Origin: Hirundichthys speculiger | Lineage: Eukaryota; Chordata; Actinopteri; Beloniformes; Exocoetidae | DNA: 64,000 nt | NCBI GenBank assembly: GCA_018398805.1 | Contig: JAGFBZ010002245.1 | Span: 2,736,001-2,800,000 of the forward strand | Reading direction: 5' to 3' | Part shown: positions 36,088 to 46,654 of the stretch, piece by piece | Layout: the number at the start of each line of letters is the position of its first letter | Position numbering within the stretch: the first letter of the stretch is position 1 | Made by a program: the position numbers and the translations under genes | Notes under the pieces: generated by a model | Database searches by the model: none | What the model saw: only the letters and a program-made list of their open reading frames with translations | What the model was told of the DNA's origin: nothing

Positions 36088-36543
36088 AGGGTTGCCACCC
36101 ATCCCGTAAAATACGGAATTGTCCTTTATTTGAGAAAAAAATGTTGCGTCCCGTATTGAACTAATACGGGAAAATACGGGACGCGATTTGTCCCGTATTT
36201 TCATTAACGCCCCATACACACATCTGTCACACACACATCAACACTAAATTTAACAATAATGAACAAAATAAAATACAGGAAACATTAAGGCCAGCAAAAT
36301 CTTTGTGGCGGGACAACAGGACCTGCTGCGCTCTGTGCCCATATCTTTATATGTGTGTGCCAATCATCTTGTCACTCTCAGTGCCTGCCCCCTCCCCACG
36401 CTGTCACGGTTGCCTAGTTACCACAGACGCCGGTGCTGCGCTGCTTCCCGCGCATTTTTAAAATGTCTACCCCATAAGGTTGCCACCCGTCCCGTAAAAT
36501 ACGGAATTGTCCTTTATTTTCATGTCTTGAAGGTGGCAACCCT
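36088..36543. mobile_element. Non-autonomous hAT-like element
   Basis: It starts AGGGTTGCCACCCATCCCG and its right end read on the other strand begins AGGGTTGCCACCTTC. A second internal copy of the end (AAGGTTGCCACCCGTCCCG) occurs at 36476. CCGTATT motifs are arranged as inverted pairs (CCCGTATTGAACTAATACGG). No 8-base target duplication could be confirmed and there is no transposase. Confidence 0.6.
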
Positions 36544-36570
36544 ATACTGAGGCCATTATCATCCATTCTG

Positions 36571-36926
36571 TTTGAGTTGAGTTTACTCAAAACTTTTGAG
36601 TAAACTCAACTCAAAACTTTTGAGTTGAGTTTACTCAAAACATTTGAGTAAACTCAACTCAAAACTGGAACTTTCCCTAATGCTAAGCACACTTCTGTGG
36701 AGAGTATACATCATTCCTAAACGTCTATTGTCTGTTGAAATGTGACAGAGTGGTGCAGTGGAAGCGTGTTGGGCCCATAACCCAGAGGTTGATGGATTGA
36801 AACTAGCCGCTGCCAGGTATTATTTTTTTTTTTAACTGAAAGTCAATTTTTTAAGTTCAATCAACTCATAAAATTTGAGTTAAGTCAACTCAAAACTTTT
36901 TAGTTGTGTTTACTCAAAACTAGCAG
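36571..36926. repeat. Palindromic repeat cassette flanking a tRNA pseudogene
   Basis: Two tandem 39 bp palindromes, GAGTTGAGTTTACTCAAAA and its complement (36574-36612 and 36622-36660), lie on the left. A degraded set of the same TTTGAGTTAAGTCAACTCAA and TTGTGTTTACTCAAAAC motifs lies on the right (36852-36926). An initiator tRNA pseudogene sits in the middle, so the whole may be one mobile unit of about 355 bp. Confidence 0.7.
36744..36815 (+). pseudogene. Initiator tRNA-Met (CAT) pseudogene
   Basis: The 72-base length and register match vertebrate initiator tRNA-Met (compared from memory): AGAGTGGTGCAGTGGAAGCG, then GGGCCCATAACCC with anticodon CAT and the diagnostic three G:C pairs of the anticodon stem, then GAGGTTGATGGATTGAAA. 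The acceptor stem has two mismatched pairs and the 3' side of the T stem (CTAGC) no longer pairs with GATGG, so it is very likely not functional. A T-rich run (a terminator-like T11) follows at 36822. Confidence 0.85.
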
Positions 36927-37147
36927 TTAGCACTACTTAATGCAGAGCTAGTTTCACAATAACCAAACGATGGACGGCAGGGCACATACAGAACGTTATG
37001 ACAATTTCAACGTAGTGACCAACAATTGTGAAAACACATAACGACATTAATAACAATCATTGAGCAGCAGCGTTTTATTAAACTCTCCTAAAGAAACAGC
37101 AGTCTATCAGCTCGAATCAAAACGGTCCCTCAGAAAATATTGTCCGT

Positions 37148-37470
37148 CGCATTTCTGTTGTGGGTTAATGTGTTGTGTTGTGAGTATTGCAATAGCGTGT
37201 CGCGCTTTTCTGTTGTGTTGTGTTGTGAGTTTTGCAATAGCGTGTCGCATTTTTTTGTTGTGTTGCGAGTATTGCAATAGCGTGTTGCGCTTTTCTGTTG
37301 TGTTGTGTTGTGAGTTTTGCAATAGCGTGTCACGCTTTTCTGTTGTGTTGTGAGTATTGCAATAGCGTGTCGCATTTTTTTGTTGTGTTGTGAGTATTGC
37401 AATGGCGTGTCGCACTTTTCTGGCGTGTTGTGAGTTTTGCAATAGCGTGTTGCACTTTTCTGTTGTGTTT
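37148..37470. repeat. GT-rich minisatellite, about 40-46 bp unit
   Basis: About seven tandem units of the form TGTTGTGAGTNTTGCAATAG followed by CGTGTCGC(A/G)(C/T)TTTTCT. Units alternate between GAGTATTGC and GAGTTTTGC and vary in the number of GTT steps. The open frames across it on both strands are by-products of the repeat. Confidence 0.93.
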
Positions 37471-39056
37471 GACCGTACGGGCCACCGTAGGACAGACTTG
37501 ATTAGAAAAAATTTTGCTTCACAACCCAGCACACACCACACCCTCACTGTCATGTTTCTTTAATTGTCTTGTCTTTAAATGTTTCACTGCTGGTGTTTTT
37601 TAGTCCTTTCTGATGAAATCAGGATTTAAGATGTTAATAAAAATGTTAGAATTTACTGCAAGAGAGGACTGGTAAAGAACATATTCACCCTTCACATTCC
37701 CAAAAAGGAAGAAAAGAAAAAAAAGTATAGTGACATACTGAATGCCATAAGTTCATGTGAGCTCTGATAAAACAGGTTACTTCTGGTAACTAAGTTAAGG
37801 TGTGTATGCTCCATCTGTGGTTTGTTCTGCCCATTTTTAAAGTAACTGGGGATGAGCAGAGTCAGCCAGATCTGAGATGTAAAATATTTCCTGCCATTTG
37901 AAAGAGTGTTAGTCCAAAGGATTACCTTTTAACCTTATGGACAAATAACCTATAAGTTTGGATATCTGTAATTTTTAATCTTTGTACACCCTCCTTATTG
38001 TATCCCCTTTACACCTATGGTGCCATGGCCATGTGGACTGGATCAGCTTCAAAATATTTGATGGGAAAGTTTTTAACTATATTTTAGTAAGCACATGGTC
38101 ACCAGTATAATCGGTTTAATTTCTGCTGCTCATTATCTAAACTCAAAAATAAAAAATAAAATAGAAATGAAATTTTACAATTTGCATACAACTCTCTGTC
38201 CATATATCCATAAATATACATTATCAAAACAAGACAAAAAGTCCTTTATTTAAGGTACATTCATACAGAACTCATGGATGCCATGAAAAGTTTCCAGCTT
38301 CATTTGACATTGTTGTTCTTACTTCTCTCTTTCTCCCTTGACTGTCCCTTTGCAGTCAGGGACAAGGTGTTTACCTCACTACTCAGGATGTTTCATCACC
38401 CAACACAGTAACTACAAACAACTCATTAACAGCCTCATTAAGGAGAGTTTTGCTAGCTGTCAGTGAGTAATGAACAGTGGAGTTTTGATCTCGAGTGTGT
38501 TCACTCTAACTTTTAGAGCATATGCTAGTTTTTATGTAAGAAAAGTCTGCATGATAATGTTTAGCTATATGAAGAATAAAGAAAATTGGATTTGATGTAT
38601 TTGGATGAAAAATGAACATCAACTCATACATTAACATCAACTTTATAAATGACACTGAAGTACACACTGGCCACTTTTACATGCTGTTTAAAAGTTAAAC
38701 TGATTTACAGACAGATTGTTTTTGGAGATCGAAACTGTTGGGTCCTTGTGGACCACCAGACCGTCATGGTTTGAGGTTGATTCTGTGGTCCTGGGTTTGG
38801 GTTTTGTGTTTTTCAGGGTTTACATGGTTTGGTCTGCTTTTCTTGTGTTCTTTTCCATTAATGTTATCTTTACTTCCTGTTACTTTGAAAGTCTTTCCCC
38901 TGTTGAGTTCTGTTCTACTTTCCCTTGTTCATCTCCCTGATTGATTGCACCTGTGTCTTGTTTGTTCGTGGGTTTATTTAAATCTTGTCTTTTCCCTTCT
39001 TGGTTGCTAGTTTGTCTGTCTACCTACCCATGAGCCTGGCTCCATTTTGTCCTCCA
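37471..39056. other. Intergenic; one repeat remnant near the end
   Basis: No gene recognised. The segment 38790-39050 is related to the repeat at 31742-32055 (shared CACCTGTGTCT and TTTGTTC motifs). Confidence 0.55.
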
Positions 39057-40420
39057 TAGTGATGGGTAGATGAGGGCTTGTGAAAAGTTCCGGCACATTA
39101 CCCAAACGGTATTGATACTGTGTCAGTACTGTGCCACTGTGTTATTCCACCTGCTGGATTGCAAACATTATTGCAGGCAACCTAGTTGAGAGACTCCACT
39201 GACATACTAATTAAATGATCTAGAATATACACAATAATACTATTTGTTATTGTATTTTATATTGTATTAATTTATGTCTCAATCTAAGTGTAAAATATCT
39301 TTATCTTTAAAATGTACAGTCAGTAAATAATGTGAACGTAAGCAAAAATCAAAGTGAAAGTGTGAATGTAATGTTGCTTATGTACTTGTTATAGAGGCAG
39401 GAAGGGTTTTTTTTTAAACTTGTTTTAAAAAAAATATGTATATTGGCATTTAATCAATTACGTTTCTTGGAGGCAAGTTCTCCATCTTTGGTGCTCGCAA
39501 GGCACTGATGAAGCTGGAGTGGATAAAAACTGTCGGGACAGCCAGAAGAGGTTTGGGTAAATGTGTTTTTCAATTTTTCAAGGGATCCTGGGATCTTGGC
39601 AGGTTGCTCTCGGCGAGGTATCTCAGGACCTCAGAAATGGAATCTACTGTGGTGTTTTTAGTCTGCCTGCCAACTTCCTGTCCAGCTGCTGCCACAGTTC
39701 ATCTAAAAAAAAAAAACAACAAATTGGCATTTTCATTTTAGTCATCAATTACAAATCAGTACATGATTTCAAGCAAAAGCATGCACAAATAAACTGATAA
39801 AACTTAACATGCCTGAAGTGGGTGCCGATGACTGTTGTGAAGAAGGTCCAAGCTGTGGCTCAGTTGATGTACACCCAATTACAGCTGCACATTTCAATTT
39901 CAGTCAATTGACTGCTTCACTGCATTTTGAAGAGCTCCGAAATCCGAGCGGTTTCAATCTGGGGTCTAGCAGTGTGGATAGGATCAGCACACTTAATGAC
40001 TCCAGATTGGAAGCAGTGTCTGTGAGAAAGCTTTTCTTTGGCTGTGATAAAGTAAATCCAGGTGTGTCTGACCATTGCTGTGGATTAATCAGTTTGTCAT
40101 CGGATGTCACACACTAACCTTGCAACATCTACCACCTACAGGACCTGTAGTGGGCTGCTGCTGTGGCAGTTATCGCGAGGCAAGTGACAGATCTCAGATT
40201 GGGAATGTTTTTTTTTTTTATCCACCTGATGCGGTATTACTATTTTTTTAATAACGCAGGTTAAAGTATGGGAGATTTATGGGAAAAATAGAGAGTGGAG
40301 ACAGGATAGAGAGAGGAGAACACACAAATGACTGAATGAAATGACTACATAAACAGATGCAGGTAGCAGCACTGAGATGAGACGGTCAGAGGACTAGTTC
40401 GCCGGTCACCACGCCAGGTG
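39057..40420 (-). mobile_element. hAT transposon remnant (minus strand)
   Basis: One end is visible as TAGTGATGGGTAGATGAGG at 39057, which resembles known fish hAT ends. Minus-strand coding pieces inside give STLLDPRLKPLGFRSSSK at about 39995-39930 and then ISEVLRYLAESNLPRSQDP followed by LPKPLLAVPTVFIHSS at about 39670-39530. These are the LDPRFK region and the C-terminal dimerisation region of hAT transposases, in the correct order. Stops and gaps intervene. The other end was not located, so 40420 is only a guess. Confidence 0.7.
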
Positions 40421-40489
40421 GCACCCCTAACACATCTACACACACAGGTGGAGGTAAAGGCTGTGATGGCCAGAGGATGGAACTGCAAA

Positions 40490-41470
40490 TAGGAGTGTGT
40501 TTATGAGGATTTTTGACCATTCTTCCAAAAACACATTTGTGAGGTCAAACACTGATGTTGGCTGAGAAGGTCCTGGCTCTCAGTTTCTGCTCTAATTCAT
40601 TCCAAAGGTCGTCTATCAGGTTGAGGTCAGGACTCTGTCCAGGCCAGTCAAGTTCATCCACACCAGACTCTGCCATCCATGTCTTTATGGACCTTGCTTT
40701 GTGCACTGGTGCACAGTCATGTTGGAAGAGGAAGGGTCCAGCTCCAAACTGTTCCCACAAAGTTGGGAACATGGAATTGTCCAGAATGTCTTGGTCTGCT
40801 GAAGCATTCAGAGTTCCTTTAACTGGAACTAAGGGGCCAAGCCCAGCTCCTGAAAAACAACCCCACACTATAATCCCCCCTCTACCAAACTTTACACTTG
40901 GTACAATGCAGTCAGACAAGTACCGTTCTCCTGGCAACCACCAAACCCAGACTCTTCCATCAGATTGCCAGATGGAGAAGTGTGATTTATCACTCCGGAG
41001 AACCCGCCCCTGCTCTAGAGTCCAGTGGTGGCTGCTTTACACCACTGTATCTGACTCTTTGTATTGCACTTGGTGATGTATGGCTTGGATGCAGCTGCTC
41101 GACCATGGAAACCCATTCATGAAGCTCTCTGCACTGTTGTTGAGCTAATCTGAAGGCCACATGAAGTTTGGAGGTCTGTAGTGATTAACTCTGCAGAAAG
41201 TTGGCGAACCTCCTTCACACTATGGACTAGCATCTGCTGACCCCGCTCTGTCAGTTTACTTGTCCTACCACTTTTTGGCTGAGTTGCTGTCGTTCCCAAA
41301 CACTTCCATTTCCTTATAATACAGCTGACAGCTGACTGTGGAATATTTAGGAGCAAGAGAATTTCATGACTGGATGTGAAATTCCTACACCTGTGGCCAT
41401 GGAAATGATTGGAACACCTGATTCCAATAATTTGGATGGGTGAGCAAATACTTTTTTCAACATAGTGCAT
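40490..41470 (-). pseudogene. Tc1-like transposase, nearly complete but broken
   Basis: The minus-strand N-terminal part (41400-41117) reads IPQSAVSCIIRKWKCLGTT, QPKSGRTSKLTERGQQ and LITTDLQTSCGLQISSTTV, the bipartite DNA-binding domain. A break around 41000-41117 follows, where HGRAAASKPYITKC and SDKSH-type sequence with the first catalytic Asp lie in shifted frames. The last open part (40937-40545) has [27 protein letters not shown] (second Asp) and [19 protein letters not shown], where the third acidic residue of the usual NPIEHLW is changed to Asp. The C-terminal end is cut off near 40490. The upstream end ATACTTTTTTCAACATAGTG near 41448-41467 resembles part of the terminal repeat. Confidence 0.88.
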
Positions 41471-41498
41471 GTTATGATGATGATGATGATATATATAT

Positions 41499-42534
41499 TA
41501 GGGATGCAACGGTACTCTGTAAAATATGGTACGGTTCGGTGCGACCTGCAGGGGACAACACAGGCTTTTATGTCCCGTGGTATTTATGTTCCAATAACTT
41601 TACATTGGACTTGCACGTGAGCGTGCGTGCCTTTTAGGCAACAGGCCCGCCACTGCATGTCAATGTCCACTGGCCTCCGCTCACTCACAGTGACCAGCCG
41701 ATCACACTTTGGCTGGATGGCTGCAGGTCATAGATGCAGAAAAAAAAAAAACAAGCAGGCATGGCCAGCAGTAGCGGAGAAATTGGGAAAAACTTTTTTT
41801 AATCACCGGTGTGGGAGCCTTTTGGTTTTGCTGTTGAATACACCGGCGAGGGAGTGAAAACAGTTAACAGTTAACGGAATGAAATCTTCCACCTCCCTAA
41901 ACCCGCAATCTTATCTGCGTAAGATCCAGTTGTTACCAGTTGTGCGTCTTGGCGGAGCTGATGTGCTTTTTTAAATTCTGCAGAATGAATCATTGGATGC
42001 ACATTTAAAGATCACGAACAATTAATGTTCCTGTCCCTCCTCGACCCTCAACAGTTTCAGACATATTGGAAATAAATTCCCACATCCAACCTTTTCCAGC
42101 TTAACACCAGAGACAAAGATCTCCTTGGTTTCCTCCACAGCAGACATCTGAATGAGATCATGCCACAGCTGTACAGACTGACGTGTCTGGCCGTGACTAT
42201 TCCCACATCCACCACAACTGCTGACCAGACATCCTCTGACCTCAAGAGAATAAAAATGTATGCAAGTAATACGGTGATGTGTAATCGAGAGTTAGAGCCG
42301 TCAGTAGTGCACGTGCGACCAGGTGGACGCACATTTATGCCATTTGGATGCGCTCTTTTACGCGCCGACATGCGAGTTGCACTTTCCGCAAACTCGGTAT
42401 CTTGCGATCGCGGTTTAGGGTAGTGGGTGGTCTGAAACTGTACCGAATCCGTACCAAAACCGTGACACAAAAACCGCGGTACGGACCGTACTGTGAGCCA
42501 CCTGTACTGTTGCATTCTCTGAGTTGCACTCCTA
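41499..42534 (+). mobile_element. hAT element, internally deleted, with C-terminal transposase remnant
   Basis: The left end TAGGGATGCAACGGTA and the right end read on the other strand (TAGGAGTGCAACTC, then GAATGCAACAGTAC) are inverted repeats. Both inner regions carry CGGTACGG-type motifs. Flanks ATATATAT and GTATGTAT agree at six of eight positions, consistent with a worn 8-base duplication. The plus strand at about 42160-42280 reads MPQLYRLTCLAVTIPTSTTT and SSDLKRIKMYASNT, the hAT dimerisation domain (usual ERSFSALKRIK; here ADQTSSDLKRIK). A second partial copy lies at 61575-61944. Confidence 0.85.
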
Positions 42535-43462
42535 GTATGTATATGTCATCACTAATTTCTAGTAATTTGGCTGATTTTATTAGACGCTCCCCTTGACAAT
42601 CCAGGGTCTGGGTCAGATGCAGAGCTGCAATCTTACACACATCTCTGCTGCTTCTTGAGGACTGCCGCCTGATGGTAAAAAGTAAATGAATTGACACACT
42701 GCCTTGTTCACACCCTCAATTTTGTCTTCACCTGTGGTATAAAAGCTGATAATTTGTTAGCGTTGCCTCTAAACCCCCTCCTCTCTGATCACTATTTAAT
42801 AACATTCAAAATCAACATTTTCAAATCATATTGCAGTAGTGTTATGTTGAAATTTGGGTAGTAGTAGTAGTAGTAGTAGTAGTAACTTTGTGCAATATTA
42901 GCCTGGTACTAGCAATAATTTCGGATTTATACATTTTTAAAAAAGTGCCCGTACAGCCATTTTCGTGACATTCCTTACGCTTTTAAAATTATTACCATTT
43001 TTGAGGGGCTGTATCTTCGAAACCGTACAAGCTAGAGAGCTGATTTTTTTTAATGCTGTTAGTCCTGTATGTGCACTCTGTATGGGGTCAGTTTCAGATG
43101 TCTATTCATTGCTGTTTGTTTTAAAATAAATTTCAAACATTCCAAAATAAATTTCACTCGCTTTGTGCGGTTCACATTTCAAGTCCTCATTTGGACCCCT
43201 TGTAATAGTAGCTGAGACTTACTTTTTTTGTTGAACAATCTCCTTCTCTTATGTATTTTAGTTCTCATATGACCCAGCAAAAAACGAATTTCGCATTTTA
43301 TTGTCGATATTCAATTGGCAATTGACAAAATATGACAAGATGTACCAAAAAAGTAAATATACTACCAGAAAGGTAATGACAGTATCTGTTTATATACAAA
43401 GTTTCAAGTTGGTACTAAGTCTATAAGTTACCTAGAAAAAAATTCTGAAATCGAGCATTTGA
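42535..43462. other. Intergenic DNA upstream of the receptor duplicate
   Basis: No gene recognised. It contains a (GTA)n microsatellite at 42858-42884. The sequence becomes homologous to the second duplicate only at 43463. Confidence 0.6.
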
Positions 43463-45497
43463 AAATGAAAAAGAAGTGTTCCTCTAGTAAATCTGCAGTC
43501 TCCCATCCTGCCCGGAAAGATATTGCCTAATAGTGTATAACAAAAGCCCTTCGCAATGGTAGAACAGCTTATTATTCATTGTTATTATGGGGGTGGGGGG
43601 GTGGGGGTGGGTGTTCTCCACAGTGACATCAAGGGATGAGGTGCGCAGCTTACAAGGAGGCATGTTAAAGACTTAAAACCTGACAGTGTTTCACAGTCTG
43701 AGAGAGAACTGTGGAGAGAAAACATCATTGCATTTAAAACTACAGTGTTGCTATGTGTGGTAATGTTTAACAGTGTTTAGACAGTATTAAGTTGACATTA
43801 ATTTCACAATGGACCTTTTTAATTCTGCTCTTGGAAGAAATATTACCCTTGTGCGTCCTCCATATTTCATAATAAGAGGATTTGTTGGTATACCTAATAT
43901 CAAGTATTACTATGTCTTTCTCTTTTTTGTTTATGTTGTTTCAGTGCTGGGGAATACAGCTGTGATGGCTGTGATATATCTGGATCAAAATCTGAGAACT
44001 CCAAAGTATGTTGCTGTTTTTAACCTTGCATTTGTGGACCTGTCAGGTAGCTCAGCTCTGGTTCCTAAGGTTCTTGACATCTTTTTGTTTAACCATAACA
44101 AAATTCCCTACAACGACTGCTTGACATTCCTTTTTTTCTGCTACACCTGTCTTTCAATGCAGTCTCTTAATCTGGTTGCTCTCTCCTATGATCGCCTGGT
44201 AGCTATTGTCTTTCCCCTGCAATATCATGTGAAGGTGACCTACAAGTTTATGTTTTCTTTGATTGCCTCTTTCTGGCTCTTTGTTATATTTGCTATGTTA
44301 ATTGCAGTTGGTCTTCTTACAAGACTTTCCTTCTGTAATTCTGTGGTTATTAACAGCTACTTTTGTGACCATGGTCCCATATATAGGCTTGCGTGCAATG
44401 ACAATTTTCCCAGTGTAGTCATGGGCCCATTGGTGCCTGTTTTTATTGTTTGGCTTCCGCTTGTGTTGATCTTGACAAGTTACTTTTGTATTGGCTTTAC
44501 TTTATCTAAAATAACCACAGTTCAAGACAGAATGAAGGCCTTTAAAACCTGCACAGCTCATATTTCATTAGTGGCAGTCTATTACATCCCAATATTAACA
44601 ACATTCATGATGGGTGAAAAAATACATCCAAATGCCAGGGTCATCAACTGGTCTCTAGCTTCCATCTGTCCTTCTGTGTTAAACCCTTTTATTTATGTTC
44701 TGCAGACACAAGAAATCAGATTATCAATGAAGAAGTTATTGAAAATTAAGAGGAAATCCAGCATAATGATAAAGTAAAATCGAGTGTAGACCAAATGCAT
44801 TTTTTAAAGTATGTAATCACATCATGCTTTGTTATAAATCTACTTCTGTTTGTGTAAAATGTACTTTCAGAACAAAGAGATTAAACGTAAAACAGTCTGT
44901 TATACATTGTGTATCTTGTGTAATATGAACTTGAATGTGATGTGATGATGGAAGATCTGGCAGAGGCATTCTATTGACATGATTAAGCATCAAAACATTA
45001 CATATTAACGTAGTAAACAGTATTAAGAGTTATACACATTCTCAGACAGGCAACATCATTTTTTTCTGTGTGCCATTATTTATTTGAAAAAAAAAAATCT
45101 ATTTATGCGATGGCAGCAGCTGCTGCTCCTGTTGTTTCTTTTGTTTTCAGCACCTTCTTCTCATATATATTGTAATATTGATAAACTGGCTGATTGCAGC
45201 TTTAACATCAGACTTTGACTCAATATCAATAGCTAAGATGCTAATGTTCATCAACTCAGTAACAAGCAGGATGTGTGGCACCCATACACAGATAGCAACA
45301 ATTAACACCAGGGGCGCAGATAGGTCTTTTAAACTGGGGGGGACTGAGTTGCCATTACAACTGTGAGTTTTCTAATTGAATTAACATTGGTAGACAAAGG
45401 CCTTTCTAGTTAACACTCGCCTTACATGATCAACGTGTCATTTGTCTGGTATGTTAATCACGCTCCAAAGCTTGATGTCTTCTGCAAGTTTTATTTA
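43463..45497 (+). repeat. Segmental duplicate A (contains receptor 1)
   Basis: It matches 48741-50789 in direct orientation from about 340 bp before the start codon to about 720 bp after the stop, with small indels in the flanks and eight substitutions in the coding frame. The match stops at 45497, where a hAT-like end (CAGGGTTTCCGCGGGGCATT) begins. Confidence 0.92.
43809..44777 (+). CDS. Fish olfactory receptor 1 (class-A GPCR)
   Basis: A complete single-exon odorant receptor of 322 residues, expected in the cilia of olfactory neurons and coupled to a Golf-type G protein. Visible hallmarks: N-glycosylation site at Asn11 (NIT), GN at residues 49-50 in TM1, TPKYVAVFNLAFVDL entering TM2, Cys104 at the top of TM3, SYDRLVAIVFPLQY (residues 127-139; the receptor MAYDRYVAIC motif with Tyr to Leu and Cys to Val), Cys176, Cys186 and Cys196 in the second extracellular loop, KAFKTCTAH (243-251) before TM6, and NPFIY (292-296) in TM7. 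The C-terminal tail is short and basic (KKLLKIKRKSS). No stops or frameshifts. It lies in a 2.04 kb direct duplicate with receptor 2. The subfamily is not assigned. Confidence 0.95.
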   Translation: MDLFNSALGRNITLVRPPYFIIRGFVGIPNIKYYYVFLFFVYVVSVLGNTAVMAVIYLDQNLRTPKYVAVFNLAFVDLSGSSALVPKVLDIFLFNHNKIPYNDCLTFLFFCYTCLSMQSLNLVALSYDRLVAIVFPLQYHVKVTYKFMFSLIASFWLFVIFAMLIAVGLLTRLSFCNSVVINSYFCDHGPIYRLACNDNFPSVVMGPLVPVFIVWLPLVLILTSYFCIGFTLSKITTVQDRMKAFKTCTAHISLVAVYYIPILTTFMMGEKIHPNARVINWSLASICPSVLNPFIYVLQTQEIRLSMKKLLKIKRKSSIMIK

Positions 45498-46650
45498 CAG
45501 GGTTTCCGCGGGGCATTAAAAAGCATTAAAAGTCATTATATTGATTTTGCTCAAAATAAGGCCTTAAAAAGCATTAAAAAGCATTAAATTTGATTGTAAT
45601 TGGCATTAAAAAAATAAGTTGTCCTGGCAAAGATACGCATAATTACTTGCATTATCTTTCTTAAATTTTCTTTGCTCTTTCAAACATTTCGTATCATTAT
45701 GAGAGTGCGTAGCAGTGACGCGCTAACTATTATTTTCTTTTCGCTCCTACACGCTCTGAAGTGAACATTGCACCGGATGTTGACAGTCAGGAAAATGGCA
45801 GCGACCGTCGCGCAATAGAAGCTAATCAACGACATTACTGTATTCATATTTACTGGCACTCATATGTGATGACACCGCTTCATAGAAGCTGCTGCAGGCA
45901 GCGCTCTGCGGACCTGTTCTGGTCCTGTTCTGATCCTGCAGGCCCATGGCTATGGCCGCTGCCATTGTCACCTTTCAGCTTCGAGTGCAACACTCTCATC
46001 ACACGCCGAGGGATCCTTACAATAAACAGCAGGACAGGACAGGGCTGTGCTCATGAGGTGAAAGCTTCTGCTCTGTCATCCATTGTAATTCATTGCTAAG
46101 TGTAGACCCGAGTTTGCAATATAAGAGTGGGTTATACAGTGAGAGTAATAGAATATGCTGTAGCCTACCATAATACCATAATATTTGTCAGTCAGTCTGC
46201 TTGTCTTCATAGGTAATTATTCAAGCACATTTCAAACATGGTGAAGTTGCTCACAGAAGTACATTTTATCCAAAAAATACTGACAGACTGGCCTAAAACT
46301 TTCTTTGCTGCCCACCACTAAACTATTGTGATATACAATATCACAGTTTGTATGACGCTGAATAAGTGATGCTGTGTAGTATTATAAATGTGGTGATTAG
46401 TACATTTGCACTAGATTGTGATTAAGTAATTTTTTTAAGTTTACCTGACATCAGCATGTTCTGGAGGTCCAAATCATAGTTCAGACTGTGGGTCTAAAGG
46501 CTCGTGCAGACCGGTTATGACGACACACGCTTTAGTCGCTCCTAATTTGTGGTATGAACACCTCACGTGAAGTCCACCATGCGCTGATAATCCACCTGTA
46601 GACGTGTAGGTGTTGCCCCCCGCCCTGATCCGCACCAGAGTCACTCGCTC
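45498..46650. repeat. hAT-like element end and associated repeat DNA
   Basis: It begins CAGGGTTTCCGCGGGGCATT with iterated GCATTAAAAAG motifs up to about 45610, as in the terminal region of a common fish hAT family (recognition from memory). No transposase motif was read, the right end was not found and the 45760-46100 open frame has no recognisable domain. Confidence 0.5.
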
Positions 46651-46654
46651 AGCG

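Noticed and set aside
36744..36815. A working initiator tRNA gene
   Set aside because: Acceptor and T-stem mismatches break the cloverleaf; kept as a pseudogene.
37148..37470. CRISPR-like array
   Set aside because: Units are tandem with no unique spacers and the genome is a vertebrate; it is a minisatellite.
37107..37553. Minus-strand 148-codon frame rich in Asn, Thr and His
   Set aside because: Entirely a by-product of the GT-rich minisatellite, with frames open on both strands.
40555..41076. Plus-strand 173-codon frame
   Set aside because: Antisense shadow of the Tc1-like transposase on the minus strand.
42057..42697. Minus-strand frames of 120-152 codons
   Set aside because: Antisense to the hAT dimerisation-domain remnant and its terminal repeat.
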